A stretch of 64,000 nucleotides of DNA from Endomychus coccineus. Lineage: Eukaryota > Arthropoda > Insecta > Coleoptera > Endomychidae. Under the pieces are notes generated by a model, which did not search any database, had not been told where the DNA came from, and was given only the letters and a program-made list of their open reading frames with translations. Where the stretch lies: contig OY294067.1 in assembly GCA_958510875.1 (NCBI GenBank), forward strand, positions 250,495,736 through 250,559,735. The letters are read 5' to 3'. Each line of letters starts with the position of its first letter. Position 1 is the first letter of the stretch. Of this stretch, positions 23,148 through 36,249 are shown piece after piece. The position numbers and the translations under genes were made by a program.

Positions 23148-25713
23148 GTTTTCAGATATTTCATTCCAATGCATTATCTTATTATAAAACATAATTTGAA
23201 CAATTTCCTGTCAGTCGGTGTTAATTTCATTCTCAGATACTTTTATATTGCAAGTAATAAATAATGCTGTAATGTCAGCATAAATCTGGAAAAGTTCATT
23301 ACCGTGTAAATTTCAAATCGCAAGATTACATTATTAAAGTTTATATAAGCGATCGACTGAGGAACATTATTATTTCCCTAATGTTACATTCACATGTAAC
23401 CATGTCAATCAATCTGAATAATGTGAGTGATGATTTCTATTCATGTTCATTAGAAAATTAATTCAACTGATCTCCAAGTTATTTATCACTATGTTCATTT
23501 GATTAACTAAACTAATTTTAGAAATATTTATTGTAACGTTTTATCAATTAACTGATCCCCAAATTTTTCATCATTATGTTTCATTATTTAATTGAACTGT
23601 TTTCCAAATTATTCATCATTATATCTTAAGAATTAAATGATCTGATTTTCAAATTATTTATCATTATGTATAATTAATCAATCCAACTAATTTCCAAATC
23701 ATTTATCACTTTGATTATGTTTTAATAATCAATTTATGTAATACCAAATTTTCCGTACTCACTTTTGATAGGTTCACTCCAATCAACAATTTAAACCGAT
23801 GTAATTTCAAAATTAGTTGTGATCATGTTTTATTGTATTTGTTAATTTGTTTTAATATCTTTTATTAAGTTTTCATTTTACCGAAGTTGTTTCTCTCAAT
23901 TACATTTAACTCATATCAAACGAGGATCCTCAGGGATATGCCATTTTTGAATTTCGACTTGGGCGTTAAGCGTTGATTTAAAATACATGAAAAAAGGACT
24001 ATTCGGCGGGGTCACGTGATTTTCGCTGCCTTTGTCATGGGTGAATTTTTTTCAAAACAATCGCTTCAAATAAGCTCATTTATTTGAATGAAAAGTAGTT
24101 TCTGTTCTGATTTCACAAGAGTGTCTCAAATTTTATAGTTATAGGTATTGCAACTCTCAGCTTAGCCATTTTTTTTAATATCTTCGAAATCTCTGGAATA
24201 TTAAAAAAATTATAATTTCGACAAAACTGTTTCATGCCACACTATTAACTTTCAATTACTGCCATGCTACTAACTTTCAATTACTAATTAAAAAATATAT
24301 TTTCCTTTGAAAAATGAGAATGCAGATTCAAATTCCTGTCGTTTGATGCAAAGTGTATCGTCAAGCATTTAGGAACATAAATGTATTCAAATGAATTTGT
24401 TTAGTAATAACATGATGCCAAAGTCATCAATCGAAATATCATCAAACTACTTCATGTACCTAACCAAAGTAAAGGAATAAGTAATTATATCAAATTTAAT
24501 TGATACCGCCCCAGCTATAAAACGGCAATAACAACTTAAGTTGATATTAAATTCTTCCCTAAAAAGTCCTAAGCTTTGGCAAGATGCTATGTGAAGTGGA
24601 ATGATGATATTTTGATTGACAACTCCGTCATTATTTTAGTACTGGAAAAAATCCAAACAAACTACTATCCTAAATGCTGGCCGATTATACCGCCATTAGA
24701 AGTGATATTCTCATTTTCTAAAGAAAAACATATTTTCGTGGATAATTAATAATTAAAAGACACTACCATCATAGTAGGTCAATTCTATCTTTTTGAAAAC
24801 ACAATTTAACGCCCAAGTCGAATTTGAAAAAAAAATATTATCAAAAGTTTTTCCATTCTGATACCAAGTTTTTGAAAGACACTGTGTTATGATCAAATTT
24901 TTTCCGATGGTTTCAAGAGTTGCGGAATCTGTGAGTTTTATTTGCTCTCGTCCAACTTGATCATTGGAATAAAGGAATTTAATATGAATGGGTCAAATAA
25001 AATATGCATTTTACTAACTTCGAAAATGGTTCGCAGCTCGATAGATAAGTTCACATTAACTGTTGTTGAGGCGGCATAATTTTTTCATTGTATCAACATT
25101 TTCCAAAATAATATCTTCCAGTAAAACGAATCGTCCAGTTCATGTGCAAACATTGACTCTCATCAATTGTAGATTGAAATTTGTGTGATGATTATTTCAT
25201 TTAAAATTATATATTACATAATACATGAAGAATTTTTCTGAAATTACCAACTACTCGGTATATCATATATTATCCAAAACACCTGAAATCCATTTATATG
25301 TATCTTCGATTATGCTGGAATTACAAAACTTATGGAGAATGAACATTTCGAAATTTAACATGTGCCTGACGAAAATACTTACACGTCACTTAAAACGGTT
25401 ACACTTTAATGATGTTAGCAGCCTAACGTGAAAGTCGGATGGATAATGAACGACTATTCGACATGTTCCCAGGGTAAGACTTTGTGTAATTAATTAATAT
25501 TTCATAGTTTGCAATAGTGGGATTGGAAAACAGCAACATTCGAAGAAGACAGAGCCGTAATTGAGTGTTTCAAAACAACGAGAGATTCACCTTCAAATCA
25601 TATTAATCAAATTTGCAGTTGCATTATATTGGCGAAGAATTGTAAACCCTTTGACACAGTGATAACTATAAAAGACAGGGTGCCATTCTCCGACAATACG
25701 TATATAGAATTCC
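23146..25713. other. long AT-rich non-coding stretch
   Basis: 23.45-23.75 kb repeats a loose pattern (AATTA, AACTGAT, CCAAATTATTTATCATTATG) four or five times at about 60-70 bp spacing, a degenerate tandem array. Nothing else recognised. Confidence 0.4.
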
Positions 25714-26016
<303 letters not shown>

Positions 26017-26710
26017 CAGGAAAGAGAAGTAAATTACCAAATAGACATTTCAGGATTGTCGAGGATCATTCAAAATCGAAGTATTCAATCTCTTGATAAT
26101 GATATGAGCCTGATGAACTGTTCTTACTTTTCGATCCATGTGCTATTTCTCACTATCAGGGGTCAAGAGTTAACCATGTATATACGAAGCATATCTCAGC
26201 TTGTGTTGTTTAAAATCTGTCACTTACCGCCTGCCAATATTCTCAGACGTCGTTCTTTACGATTTTCGTCACTTACTCACTTCAAAATTTCCAGAAATCG
26301 AGATGAAATTCATTTATATTGTTATGATTTCATTTCATAAACAATAAATATTTAAAAATAATAACTTACCGAACTTTGAAAATCAGAAAAGATCAAATAA
26401 AAGATATTTATATGGAATTAAAAACAATAGTAAAAGCTGAATAATAGTTAGGATATTAATATTAACAATGTAAAACATAATAAACAACAATGTAATAGAA
26501 TAAGAAGTGATAAACAAGAACTTCAGTGAGAGTGAAGAAACGTACTGTGTAACGAAGGCAGAAATCATAATTAAAGTGATTACAAAACTATCATGAGATA
26601 GTACAAAACATTGAATAATGTAATAGATATAAGTTAGGATTAGTATATTTGAGTTACGTAATGTTAAAAGAATGTTATTGATATAATATGATATGTATTA
26701 GATTTAAGAA

Positions 26711-27932
26711 TAAGTAACTGTCAAGAAAACCATAAATATGGGAATAATCATACTAATAATAACCCAATCATAGGTTATATTATACCAAAGTGTGGGTAAA
26801 AATGTAGGCAATATTAATTTAAAAAGAAGGAATCACTATCAATTAAAATAAGTTGAAAATCTCCAATAATTCAAAAATTAAAGCATACTGAATTCTGATT
26901 GGTCGAGACGAATTTCTAGTGTCAGTCTAGTAACAATGAGAACTTCTGTCAGTTCACAACAATTAACTTGGCATGCTTGATATGAAAAGAAAGCATCTGA
27001 TAGGTAGAAAATGACATCAAGTAGCGTCGGTTTTGGAGGCCTATGAAAGGGTCTGAAAGGAAAAGCAAATTCAGTTTGCATTAATATCCAAGCAGAGACT
27101 GTTCTTCTCTGGCAACTCACCAAAATTTTCTAACCTAAGTTTATATAAAATAAACATCAGAGAACGCAAATGTTCCAAACTTCGATAGGTTACAAGTAAC
27201 CAAAGTTAATAAGTTTTATTAAAAGTCAACGAGTATCCCAAGTATCTAAACCAAATAAAAGGTAGTAATAACCTCCAATTTATAAGAAGTATCCAACGAT
27301 TGCCATTCTTCAACATAATTTCAATAAAGCATCGAAAAGTTTTATGTCTTATCTAAAAGAATAAAACAAAGCATTATCAACAGTTCCTGATCCTCAAGAA
27401 GAAGTCACCTAAATTAGTTACCTGTGATTATAGTGAAATAGCATAGTGTTGTGTAAAAGGTGAATCAACGAAATTATAAAAGGAAGTAAATTGAAAATTG
27501 CCCACATTGTTAAACACACTTTTGGATATTATTTAAACGTAAGTTTGTTTATAATTTCTACATCATATTATCCGTATTATCTGTAAAGAAAAAGGAAGAT
27601 TGTTGACAATAACAATATAAACAAATATTAGTTGAAAAAGTGTCTTAAGGTTATGTCATAGATTTTGTAAACATAAAATTGAATTGAACAAGATAATAAG
27701 AGTCGTAGAAATTAAAAATTGTGAAATCAAAGAGCATTGTGTTTAATTCCATATAAAAATTATTCTATAGATAAACTTCAAAACTTCATAAACATTAATT
27801 TAAAAAAAATTCAAATATAATCAAATCAAAAGATAATAAGCTAGCCGGTAGAATCAAAAGTTATAATTATTAAATAAATGAAAACTCAGTAAGAGTATTA
27901 TTAACAAAGAATAATAATTATTCATTAACAAA
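26711..27932 (+). repeat. LTR-like repeat, copy 1
   Basis: About 1.2 kb shared in the same orientation with 42659-43858. The start is near AATAAGTAACTGTCAAG and the end near ATTCATTAACA. It has a TATA-like site weakened to TATGAAAG (27042) and AATAAAG-type poly(A) signals (about 27323 and 27359). The order U3, TATA, poly(A) signal, then a primer-binding-site-like tail fits an LTR. No gag or pol lies nearby. Confidence 0.6.
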
Positions 27933-27955
27933 TTGTCACCACAACGTGGGGCAAA
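27933..27955 (+). promoter_or_regulatory. primer-binding-site-like tail after LTR
   Basis: Directly after the repeat comes AATTGTCACCACAACGTGGG, similar to the TTGGCGCCCAACGTGGGG region that follows the 5' LTR of many insect Ty3/gypsy elements. The usual TGGCGCC is altered, and the body is cut off by the foldback unit at 27970. Confidence 0.45.
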
Positions 27956-28025
27956 GGATTCATTATTAACAATATATATATAATTTAACATAGGATTACA
28001 AAGATGAATAAACGTAAAAGATTGA

Positions 28026-28097
28026 ACCATTGGCGGGATTCGAACCCACATTTCTGGATTTCTAGTCCAGGGTGTTTACCAATTACACCACTTTGAT
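28026..28097 (-). tRNA. tRNA-like, AGA, diverged
   Basis: As the family consensus but with acceptor ATCAAAG/CAATGGT, which pairs poorly. Anticodon loop CTAGAAA kept. Confidence 0.5.
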
Positions 28098-28452
28098 CCC
28101 GTTAGATTTTTATATTGTTGTAAATATAAACATCTAAAAGGATAGTAGATCATTGATGAACACAATGCGATTCGATGCCCTACCATAGATCAACTATTCA
28201 CGCACATTCATCTGAAGTTCAGTCGTTTTTGAAGTAAGGATTGTAGGTTAAAGTACTGCTATGGTTGGCAGTTACTTGACAGTTCTTATTCGATGACAGC
28301 AGTACTTTAACCTACAATCCTTACTTTAAAAACGACTGAACTTTAGATGAATGTGCGTGAATAGTTGATCTAAGGTAGGGCATCGAATCGCATTGTGTTC
28401 ATCACTTCCTTTCAGAGGTTTATATTTATAAAAAACATGAAAATGTAACGGG

Positions 28453-28524
28453 ACCAAGGTGGTGTAATTGGTAAACACCCTGGACTAGGAATCCAGAAAT
28501 GTGGGTTCGAATCCCGCCTATGGT
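28453..28524 (+). tRNA. tRNA-like, anticodon changed to AGG (Pro)
   Basis: Loop CTAGGAA gives anticodon AGG; otherwise close to consensus, with acceptor ACCAAGG. The change suggests no selection on decoding. Confidence 0.5.
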
Positions 28525-28663
28525 TCAATCTTGTTTCATCTCTATAATCCTATGTTAAATTATCTATGTTATCTTCATAATTCACAAAAAATAATTCTAT
28601 ATCTCTTAAGTTACATACATGAAATTGTGGCCAATTAGGCAAAGAAATTTTAAACTTGTTTAT

Positions 28664-29319
28664 ACTTAACCAGAAGAACTCTGTCAGTCCTATTGAAATA
28701 TATAAGAACCGGAATTCAGTCATTGAATAAGTACGTTTATTGAAAAATAAGAAACCAGGATGCTATAACTGAATGAGCTGTTAGTTAGTGTACTTCTCAG
28801 CCAACTGAACCTAGGTTGAATGGAATAAACGTAATTTCAGTTCTATGCGAAAGACAAAGAAAACTTTTCGATATTATCATGCAGATAATTGCACAGAATG
28901 TGCTGGATTTTCCCTATGTAATATTATCTAAATTTACATTCCATAGTTTGCAACGGCAGAATTCGTGAATACATAACTATTACATATCTAAGTTTTCAAA
29001 TCCCTACTTGACATGATATTTTTATATACGTAAAGATACTTAATGAACATACCTAATAAGAAAAATGTATTTCGTGTTAGTGTGTTTTTTCTGTTCAAAT
29101 AAAACCTAAGATCGGTTAATGTTTGGTACTCCGAAAATTTTTGTTAATGTCGATTAAATTTAACAGATTCTCTAACACTCAATGCATGAATGAAAAATTA
29201 TCAATTTTTATTCTTCGGTGTGAGATATATTTTTTATAAGAATTTGCTTCTGGGAGGAATCTATGTCAATTCAGGTTATTTTAGGGTATACCTCTTTATT
29301 CTGAACGCCATTGCCTTGA
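28664..29319. other. non-coding
   Basis: Nothing recognised. Confidence 0.3.
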
Positions 29320-29613
29320 CTAACTCAAATTAGGGTGTGTACAGCCTTTCTGCAAACAATGATAAAACGTACCCCATTTCATTTCAAATAACAAACTCAG
29401 GGCGCCACTACAAATCAAAAGAGTGTATTCCAATCTGTTATCGGTTTGGCAACAAACAATAAAGAAATAAAACAAGCATATGAATATAATAGCAGGTATA
29501 TTAATAATTGACGAACAATAAAAAAAATTAAGTTTACAAAAATTGAATATTCTTTCGGGGTATCCAAGATATATAATGAAACAATATAAGTGAATTGTGG
29601 ATAATGCAATCAT
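29320..29613 (-). pseudogene. possible odorant-receptor exon fragment
   Basis: Minus-strand frames with a shift between them read PKEYSIFVNLIFFIV, then TDWNTLF, then MKWGTFYHCLQKGC. The layout (hydrophobic segment, short polar loop with DWN-LF, second hydrophobic stretch, basic end) parallels OR1 exon 1 (YKIYSQIVLL... IDWNVLF... RRKRF). Weak and broken; could be chance in AT-rich DNA. Confidence 0.3.
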
Positions 29614-31080
29614 TGTGATTACGTTATTCTGAAATTTGAACCAACATCTTGCTCATTATGGTAAATTTATGCAATAGTAATATAGTAATGGTACTCCCAT
29701 GTGAAGTTTCTGGAAGGACCAAGGTGGTGCTTGACTTCGGGATGTCTCTAGTGAACTATTGGATCCATTCCAATCGATCGAAGAACTAGAAAAACATGCT
29801 AATAGGATGTTCGCAAGTGAGGTTTTACTAATTGGTTTGAAGATAATCAGTATTGATAATGGTTTTAAATATATGAATAAGAGTAAATTATTAGAGGAAA
29901 ATTAGTTAGTGAAGCCATACAACATTATTAACAGTTCAACAAGATACTTGAGTTTGCTATTTACTGAATTAGATTGAAATTGATTGATTCGAAACACATG
30001 CTGCTGATTACGATATCACTTGAATGCGGATAATGAGGGAAGATATAATTATCCCATATTATTTGAGTAATCAGATGTACTGGAAGCATAGATTCGTGGG
30101 ATTATAGTTTATTGAGTGTAAAGATCTAGGATAATCCAATATATTTTCTGCTTCAGATTTGTCCGACTGAAATATTAATGCACCTGGTACTATATCGCCT
30201 TAACGAGAAGATCATATCAGTTAACTAAATTCATTATGCACCTTTTATGGGAGATTAGAAATAGAATCAAAATGTAACAAAAGAATTGAATGAATTGGAT
30301 GAGATTCAAATAGCCTTTTACAAATAATACAATGCGGTTAAAAACAGTCTAGATTTGTAATACAAAATTTAAAAGATCTTGAGATCAATGTTAACAAAGC
30401 TAGGTGTAAATCAAAGTACCTCAGCTATAATAGAGTAAGCCTAATTTTTATCGATTACAATCGGGTCAAATGAGTGATATGCTACTACACAGAACACGAA
30501 AATGAGTGATATGCTACTACACAGAACACGAAAAAGATACTTTATGAGTTTCCCACCTACCTGTTGCTATCACTCAGCACCAAAATCTATGCCAAAAATG
30601 TTGAAATTCGTTTATATTGATTCTCCCTTCGTAATTTTACTAGCGCTTGCGTTCGATTACGATGTTTCTTAGTAATTTCCGCATAGAAATAATCGATTAC
30701 AGTAATCTATACTATCTAAGATGGTATCTTTAAAAGATGGAAGATTCAATCATTCATACTTGAATAAGACTCAGCATTGTATAATGAATAATGATACTCG
30801 AACGATTGGGTCGTCACCAATGAACGTGACTTCAGTTACATGTGTAGTGATACAGAATTTCGGTCTGAGAGCATTAATTATCCAAAAGTGAAATGGATTT
30901 ATATGTAATAGACTTTATTATTGCGTTCGGAAAAGTAACCATAGAACTATTGATTCCTGTGTAGGCAAATAGATTAACGTTGTTAGTTCCTCAGTAATTG
31001 TACCGTTACCAGATGACGTCACAAATCCCATGTGACATTTGTGATGCATCTTTATAGAACGCATACAAATTTTCAGACTG
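29614..31080. other. non-coding with a 32-bp tandem duplication
   Basis: 30469-30500 is repeated exactly at 30501-30532 (unit contains GTGATATGCTACTACACAGA). No coding potential recognised. Confidence 0.5.
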
Positions 31081-31084
31081 ATGT

Positions 31085-31535
31085 GTCATTCAGTTCTGTT
31101 TTGAAACCCATCAAAAGCAAGCAACCTTGGAGATTTTGAAAACATGGAAATAAGTGAATTTCGCGTCTTGTATAAACATTAATTCGTGCTTGGAAAAAAC
31201 ATTACGCAAACCAAAGCATCGGTTGTTAAACATTATGGGGACTCCTCACCATCGATTGAAACGATTCACAAGTGGTTTACTGATTTTCGTTGTGGTAGCA
31301 TGATCACAACGACGCCGAATGTTCTGGTCATCTGATTGAGACTACAACGCCAGAAATCGTCGAAAAAAAAATTTAGGGTATGATATTGTATGATCGGCGA
31401 GTTAAAGCGCACGAGATTACTGAGGCTATGGGCATCTGAACCGAACGGGAGCGGAACATTTTGCACAAATTTTTGAAAATGAGAAAGCTATCTGCCAGAT
31501 GTGTGCATTTGCTCTATGCTGACAGCAAGCATAGC
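31085..31535 (+). pseudogene. mariner transposase, N-terminal part (interrupted by PLE-C)
   Basis: Reads MEISEFRVLYKH, then SVVKHYGDSSPSIETIHKWF and TDFRCG: the paired helix-turn-helix start of mariner transposases. It then decays through stops and shifts (QRQKSSKK, RKLSARCVHLL). Coding resumes at 33814 after the PLE. Together the two parts give a mariner of usual size but non-functional. Confidence 0.85.
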
Positions 31536-31591
31536 TTGAAAAATCTTGTCTTCCGGATGGATTCCGCGTCACAATAGCTCGACTTGATGCC

Positions 31592-31626
31592 GACGTTTCG
31601 CCAACCATTACAGGTGGCATCTTCAG
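31592..31626 (-). ncRNA. hammerhead-like core (PLE-C left)
   Basis: CTGAAGA, stem II GCCA-CC/GG-TGGC with one bulge, then GAAACGTC. Inverse partner of 33723-33757. Confidence 0.6.
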
Positions 31627-31941
31627 GCCAGGCTTGAGGCTTGAACTGAAACTGGTTCTGCTAGTTTCTGTAGCCGTATTTATTGTAGGAAAATCATTCA
31701 CGCTACATAGTTCACTGCCTTTGTTCCGGTGGTTAACTCCGTTCCGGCACTTGACCCTGTCGTTGTGCGATCATGTCAGGAGTGGAATTATCAAGGATGG
31801 GTTTCTAAATGTTGGGAAGGTGATATCCTGAGTCACGGTTCAGATTATTCGGATGTTTAAGGATTTCTATAGCTTCAAGGATTTTTCGCTGATAGAAGTT
31901 TGGGGCTCGGGCTAGGATTCTAGTATCTTCAAAAAGGATTT

Positions 31942-33617
31942 GATTTAGCTATTTTGAGGGCTGATAAAGGTAACTCCACTGTTGTCATGAATCGTTCAGA
32001 TTATAATAACAAAATCCTGCAACATCTGCAAACTAATTCGTATAATCTCCTACCAAAAAATCCCACCTCCTCTATAGAAGTTCAATTTCACAAATTATTC
32101 GTCATTCTTCCTTTCCTGATTCAGATAAGAAATTTCTTATCCCCCATTGTTCAAAATGTCCCCGTTTATATGGTTTGCCTAAAATTCATAAGCCCTCAGT
32201 TCCCCTGAGACCAATTGTCAGCACTATCGGATCTCCTACTTATAAACTCTCTCGATATCTGTCATCTATTCTCGAACCCCTTGTAGGTAATTCCAATAGT
32301 TTTATCCTAAATTCCTTTCATTTCGTTGAAAACCTTCAAACGTTGAAAGTTGACCCACGCGATTTGCTCGTCAGCTTCGACGTCGAATCACTGTTTACCA
32401 ATGTTCCCATTCCAGACACCCTTTCCATAATTTCTCAATTGTTACCTGCCAAAAACATTTCAACGGACTTGCTACCGTTAATTGATTTTTGTCTATCCTC
32501 CACATATTTTTTATACGATGGCAAGTTCTACGAGCAGTCTTCGGGAGCTGCCATGGGTTGCCCACTTTCTCCGATCATAGCTAATATCTTCATGGGAGCT
32601 TTTGAACAAGATGCCATCGACTCATCTGTTCTCAAGCCGAAATGTTGGTTTAGATATGTCGACGATACTTTCGTTATTTGGCAACATGGTCGCGAAAAGC
32701 TTGTTCCCTTCCTCAATCATTTGAATTCATTACATCCCAATATCCTTTTCACCATGGAAGTCGAATCGCAAGGTTCACTCCCGTTCCTGGATGTATTGGT
32801 TAGTCGACAGACTGACGGTACTTTAGGACATTATGTGTATCGGAAACCCACCCATACCGATAGATACCTCAATGGTCTTTCCCACCACCACCCTGCCCAA
32901 AAGCAATCTGTCATAAACTCCCTGGTCCACAGAGCTGTCAACCTATCACAGCCTCAATCCTTAAAATCAGAATTAAAACATCTTTCATCTGCCTTATTAT
33001 CAAACAATTCCTCCCATTACAACATTCAAAAAGCCATAAAGAAGTACACTTCACCTAAAATTTCGAATCGACCTGAGCCAGAAACCCCCCCGCCTGCTTT
33101 ATCCTCAGCCTATCTTCCATATATTCAAAATATAACAGATCGAATTTCCAAAATCCTCAAAAAACATAATATTTCTACCCGTTTTTCCACACTTCAAAAA
33201 TTATCTCAGTTCTACAAACCTATCAAAGACCCCTTTCCCCCCCTTCACTCAGAAGGTGTTTATTGCATTCCCTGTCCTTGTGGTAAAGTCTACATTGGTG
33301 AAACAGGTCGTACAGTAGCTACTCGTGTGAAAGAACATAAGCGTTGTACAAGGCTTCGTGACACCAGTAGATCTGCACTTGCGGAACACCAGTTTGACAC
33401 AAATCATCAAATCCTTTTTGAAGATACTAAAATCCTAGCCCGAGCCCCAAACTTCTATCAGCGAAAAATCCTTGAACCTATAGAAATCCTAAAACATCCG
33501 AATAATCTGAACCGTGACTCAGGATATTACCTTCCCAACATTTGGAAACCCATCCTCGATAATTCAACTTCTCACATGATCGCACAACGGCAGGGTAAAG
33601 TGCCGGAACGAAATTAA
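31942..33617 (+). CDS. PLE reverse transcriptase with GIY-YIG endonuclease (one frameshift)
   Basis: The protein reverse-transcribes the element's RNA at a nick made by its endonuclease. The N-terminal part (31942 to about 32095) reads DLAILRADKGNSTVVMNRSD. A frameshift near 32095 moves to the frame running through 32175-33617 (GLPKIHKPSVPLRPIVS). RT motifs in order: LLVSFDVESLFTNVPIPDT, GAAMGCPLSPIIANIFMG, WFRYVDDTFVIWQ (catalytic Asp pair), SLPFLDVLVSR. The GIY-YIG domain follows (GVYCIPCPCGKVYIGETGR) with downstream AEHQFDTNHQ. It ends at the TAA after PERN. The first residues of the RT are missing at the inverted junction. Apart from the one shift the protein is open, so this copy is young. 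Confidence 0.9.
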
Positions 33618-33722
33618 CCACCGAAAAAAACCAGTGAACTATGTAGCGTGAAGGATTTTCCTACAATAAATACGGCTACAGAAACCAGTAGAAGCAGTTT
33701 CAGTTCAAGCCTCAAGCCTGGC

Positions 33723-33757
33723 CTGAAGATGCCACCTGTAATGGTTGGCGAAACGTC
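33723..33757 (+). ncRNA. hammerhead-like core (PLE-C right)
   Basis: CTGAAGA, stem II with one bulge, then GAAACGTCGGCATCAAGTCG. About 100 bp after the RT stop codon. Confidence 0.6.
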
Positions 33758-33813
33758 GGCATCAAGTCGAGCAATTGTGACGCGGAATCCATCCGGAAGA
33801 CAAGATTTTTCAA

Positions 33814-34235
33814 GATTAGCTGTCCGCGGAAGTCTACTATCCAAGAGCACTACCTTGTGACAACATCAAAGGAGACTTTGGCAATGTTTAAGCGCAATAA
33901 GAAGGACTTTTCGCGCCGTGTACTAAACGTGGACGAAACGTAGATCCATCACAACTCACTTGAGACCAAAGAACAGTCGAAACAGTAGATTTGTCCAGAC
34001 GAATCGAAGCCGAAGAAAGCCAAAGTGGGTTTATCGGCCAACAAAGTCATGGCTTCAGTTTTTCGGGATGCACACGGTATAGTCCGCATCGATTATCTTG
34101 AAAAGGGCAAAATGATCACCGGCGTATATTATGCATAGCTGATGATTCGACGCCGATTTGAAGCCGAAGTTTGGTTCATATGTTACACACTTCGTCCTTA
34201 ACATGTTTGGGTTCCAGTAAACAAAAAAATCCAAA
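33814..34235 (+). pseudogene. mariner transposase, C-terminal part
   Basis: Continues the 31.1-kb fragment: TLAMFKRNKKDFSRRVLNVD (first catalytic Asp region), then KVMASVFRDAHGIVRIDYLE (second Asp), KGKMITGVYYA. Several stops, one of them right after the first catalytic motif. Inactive. Confidence 0.85.
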
Positions 34236-34249
34236 TTTATCAATAAATC

Positions 34250-35960
34250 CGCGAAACTATAAAGTCAGGAAACTTAGGCAGGTAGGTACTTCATACGACG
34301 CTAGGAGAGTTTTTTTTGAAATTCGATAATTGGTGGAAATCACCAACCCCCACTGTTATGGCGATATGATCGAGATGCTTATAATGTAGGATAGGCCAAT
34401 ATGAGGGAGTGGAAAAAGTTAAAAATGCAACATGCAGACTCATATAATATTGACACACTATCTGTTGCGGTTATTTTTGTCTGTTTCTTCATCCAATATG
34501 TTTTGGTAGCACACTCCATTATGAGTGAGACCCTCTCATATAGTGTGAATTAAGTTTTGTTTATAACATCATCGTATCACAATCACACCGAAATATTTGT
34601 TTAGGCTCCACAAACAGCAACCACGATCATTCCAAATGATACTCAACATAAATATAAAATTATAAAATCATAGGCATAAAATCTCAAGAGATAGATTACT
34701 AGCTCAGTTTCAAATATATTTGCCAAGAGAATCAGATATATAGATTCACAATAAAGATTTATACTCAAATATCTTCAGTGAATAATCCCATTTTTAAGGT
34801 TATCTTGATATTCATATTCTGCTTCTAAAAATTGTGATGAAAGTATAAACCGTTTTAACGATCTGCAACAAAAATTCAATATTCATAAATATAACATATG
34901 AATGAGGAGCATTTACTCAAAAAGGGACATACATGTCCACAAAAATTTAAAATAGATTTCAACTGGTTTATTTTGCTTTGATCGGCATTCGTCAACCCCC
35001 AAGAGCAATTTACTTACAATAATCATGTTCAATATTAGTAGGTTAGCAGAATCTAGTCAAAGGAAGACATATTCAATGATATTTCCTCCACAGTAATTGA
35101 TGTTCCATTGTATGAGTAGACAAACTTATTCATTACACTAAATATTTATAGTTTTGAAAAACCGGATATAATGTTCAGATGTTTTATGCAATTCTTCTGA
35201 AATTACGAAAAGTGGACATTTCCCTCTCAGTAAAACGTCCTTAATAATGTCATTTGGCTGATTCTCATACTTGATCTACTATAATTATTGTTCATTCTCA
35301 GTAAAGTTAGAAGCATTGACGGTCAATCTGTTTTTTTATACTTATTCTACTTTTTTTTTTTAAGTATCTGTTGAACGAGATTAGCTACTGATCTGAAAAT
35401 TTGCCTGTATACCTGACAGAATAAGATCCATTGAATATAAATATTTCCAAAATGGTGTCATTTCCAGATGTTTTGGAAGTTAACCTTCTCAATTACAATA
35501 ACTGCTACACAGCTGGAATTTTTATAACGCATTGACAAATGTTCTGGGTGCCCAACAGTGGAAGAAAATCCACTACAGCACCTAATCAAAACACCGAGTT
35601 CTATCAAACACTAACAAATAGCTAAATTTATTGTTTTTCGAATGACACGTGATTTACCATTTTCAAGACGGATTTTTATCTCTGTTGTGCGTGTTTCAAC
35701 CATCAATATTATTTCATATCATATTATATAGTGGAGGAAATATAGATGGAAAATCGCCAAAATTTCGAAAAAAAAATTCTAGTCAACGGAATTTAATGAA
35801 TATTGCGTCAATCGACATGGAATTATGTCTTAAGAAAATCTACTAGTAAGCCTTTGGGAGTGTGGCTTACTTGCATTGCTGCACTCAAAAATGCATGTAA
35901 AAGATGCATTTCCCAAGAGGTATTTCTTCAATTTATGAAAACTAGAACAATAATCAGTAA
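34250..35960. other. non-coding, AT-rich
   Basis: No domain or RNA gene recognised. 35649-35846 is open on the plus strand but without known motifs. Confidence 0.35.
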
Positions 35961-35969
35961 AATCAGCCC

Positions 35970-36200
35970 TTCTTCAGTTTTCGGGGTTGCTGAACACGAA
36001 TTCGATGTCCAAAAAATGCTACAGTGCACCTGGTGCGCATGACACCCGGGTCACTTACCTCATCTTCGAAGATTAATCTTAAAAGTGCACGAATTGCTTC
36101 TAATTTCGTTATTCTGGGGTTTTTCGGGTCGCTGAACACAACTTCGATGTCCAAAAAATGCTACAGTGCACCTGGTGCGCGTGACGACGCGTGAAAATGC
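35970..36200. repeat. diverged tandem duplication (two units)
   Basis: 35975-36045 and 36112-36186 share TCGATGTCCAAAAAATGCTA followed by CAGTGCACCTGGTGCGC, at about 140-bp spacing. Part of a non-coding repeat. Confidence 0.65.
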
Positions 36201-36249
36201 ACAGGTGACCAAAATAGATCGAATGAGAAATTTACTATCCCGATTAAAA

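Larger units (their letters stand above)
27970..28663. mobile_element. tRNA-bearing foldback unit, copy C
   Basis: Inverted arms with tRNA-like sequences at 28026-28097 and 28453-28524 and the shared inner segment (GATTCGATGCCCTACCATAG). The outer (TA)n is reduced to a few units on the left and absent on the right. More diverged than copies B and D, so older. Confidence 0.7.
31535..33813 (+). mobile_element. Penelope-like element nested in mariner, with inverted 5' flank (PLE-C)
   Basis: Outer ends are inverse copies: 31535-31946 is the inverse complement of about 33410-33813. The left flank is thus an inverted copy of the element's own 3' end, joined to an RT truncated at its 5' end. The tips read CTTGAAAAATCTTGTCTTCC and its complement. 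Hammerhead cores lie in both flanks. The best-kept PLE of the window. Confidence 0.9.

Noticed and set aside
26383..26568. Hydrophobic minus-strand frame with a possible GTAAGT donor, considered as another OR exon
   Set aside because: No family motif, a stop before the donor, and AT-rich DNA gives hydrophobic frames by chance.
29320..29613. Confident call of a third odorant receptor
   Set aside because: Only loose similarity to OR1 exon 1 with a frame change and no splice context; kept as a low-confidence fragment.
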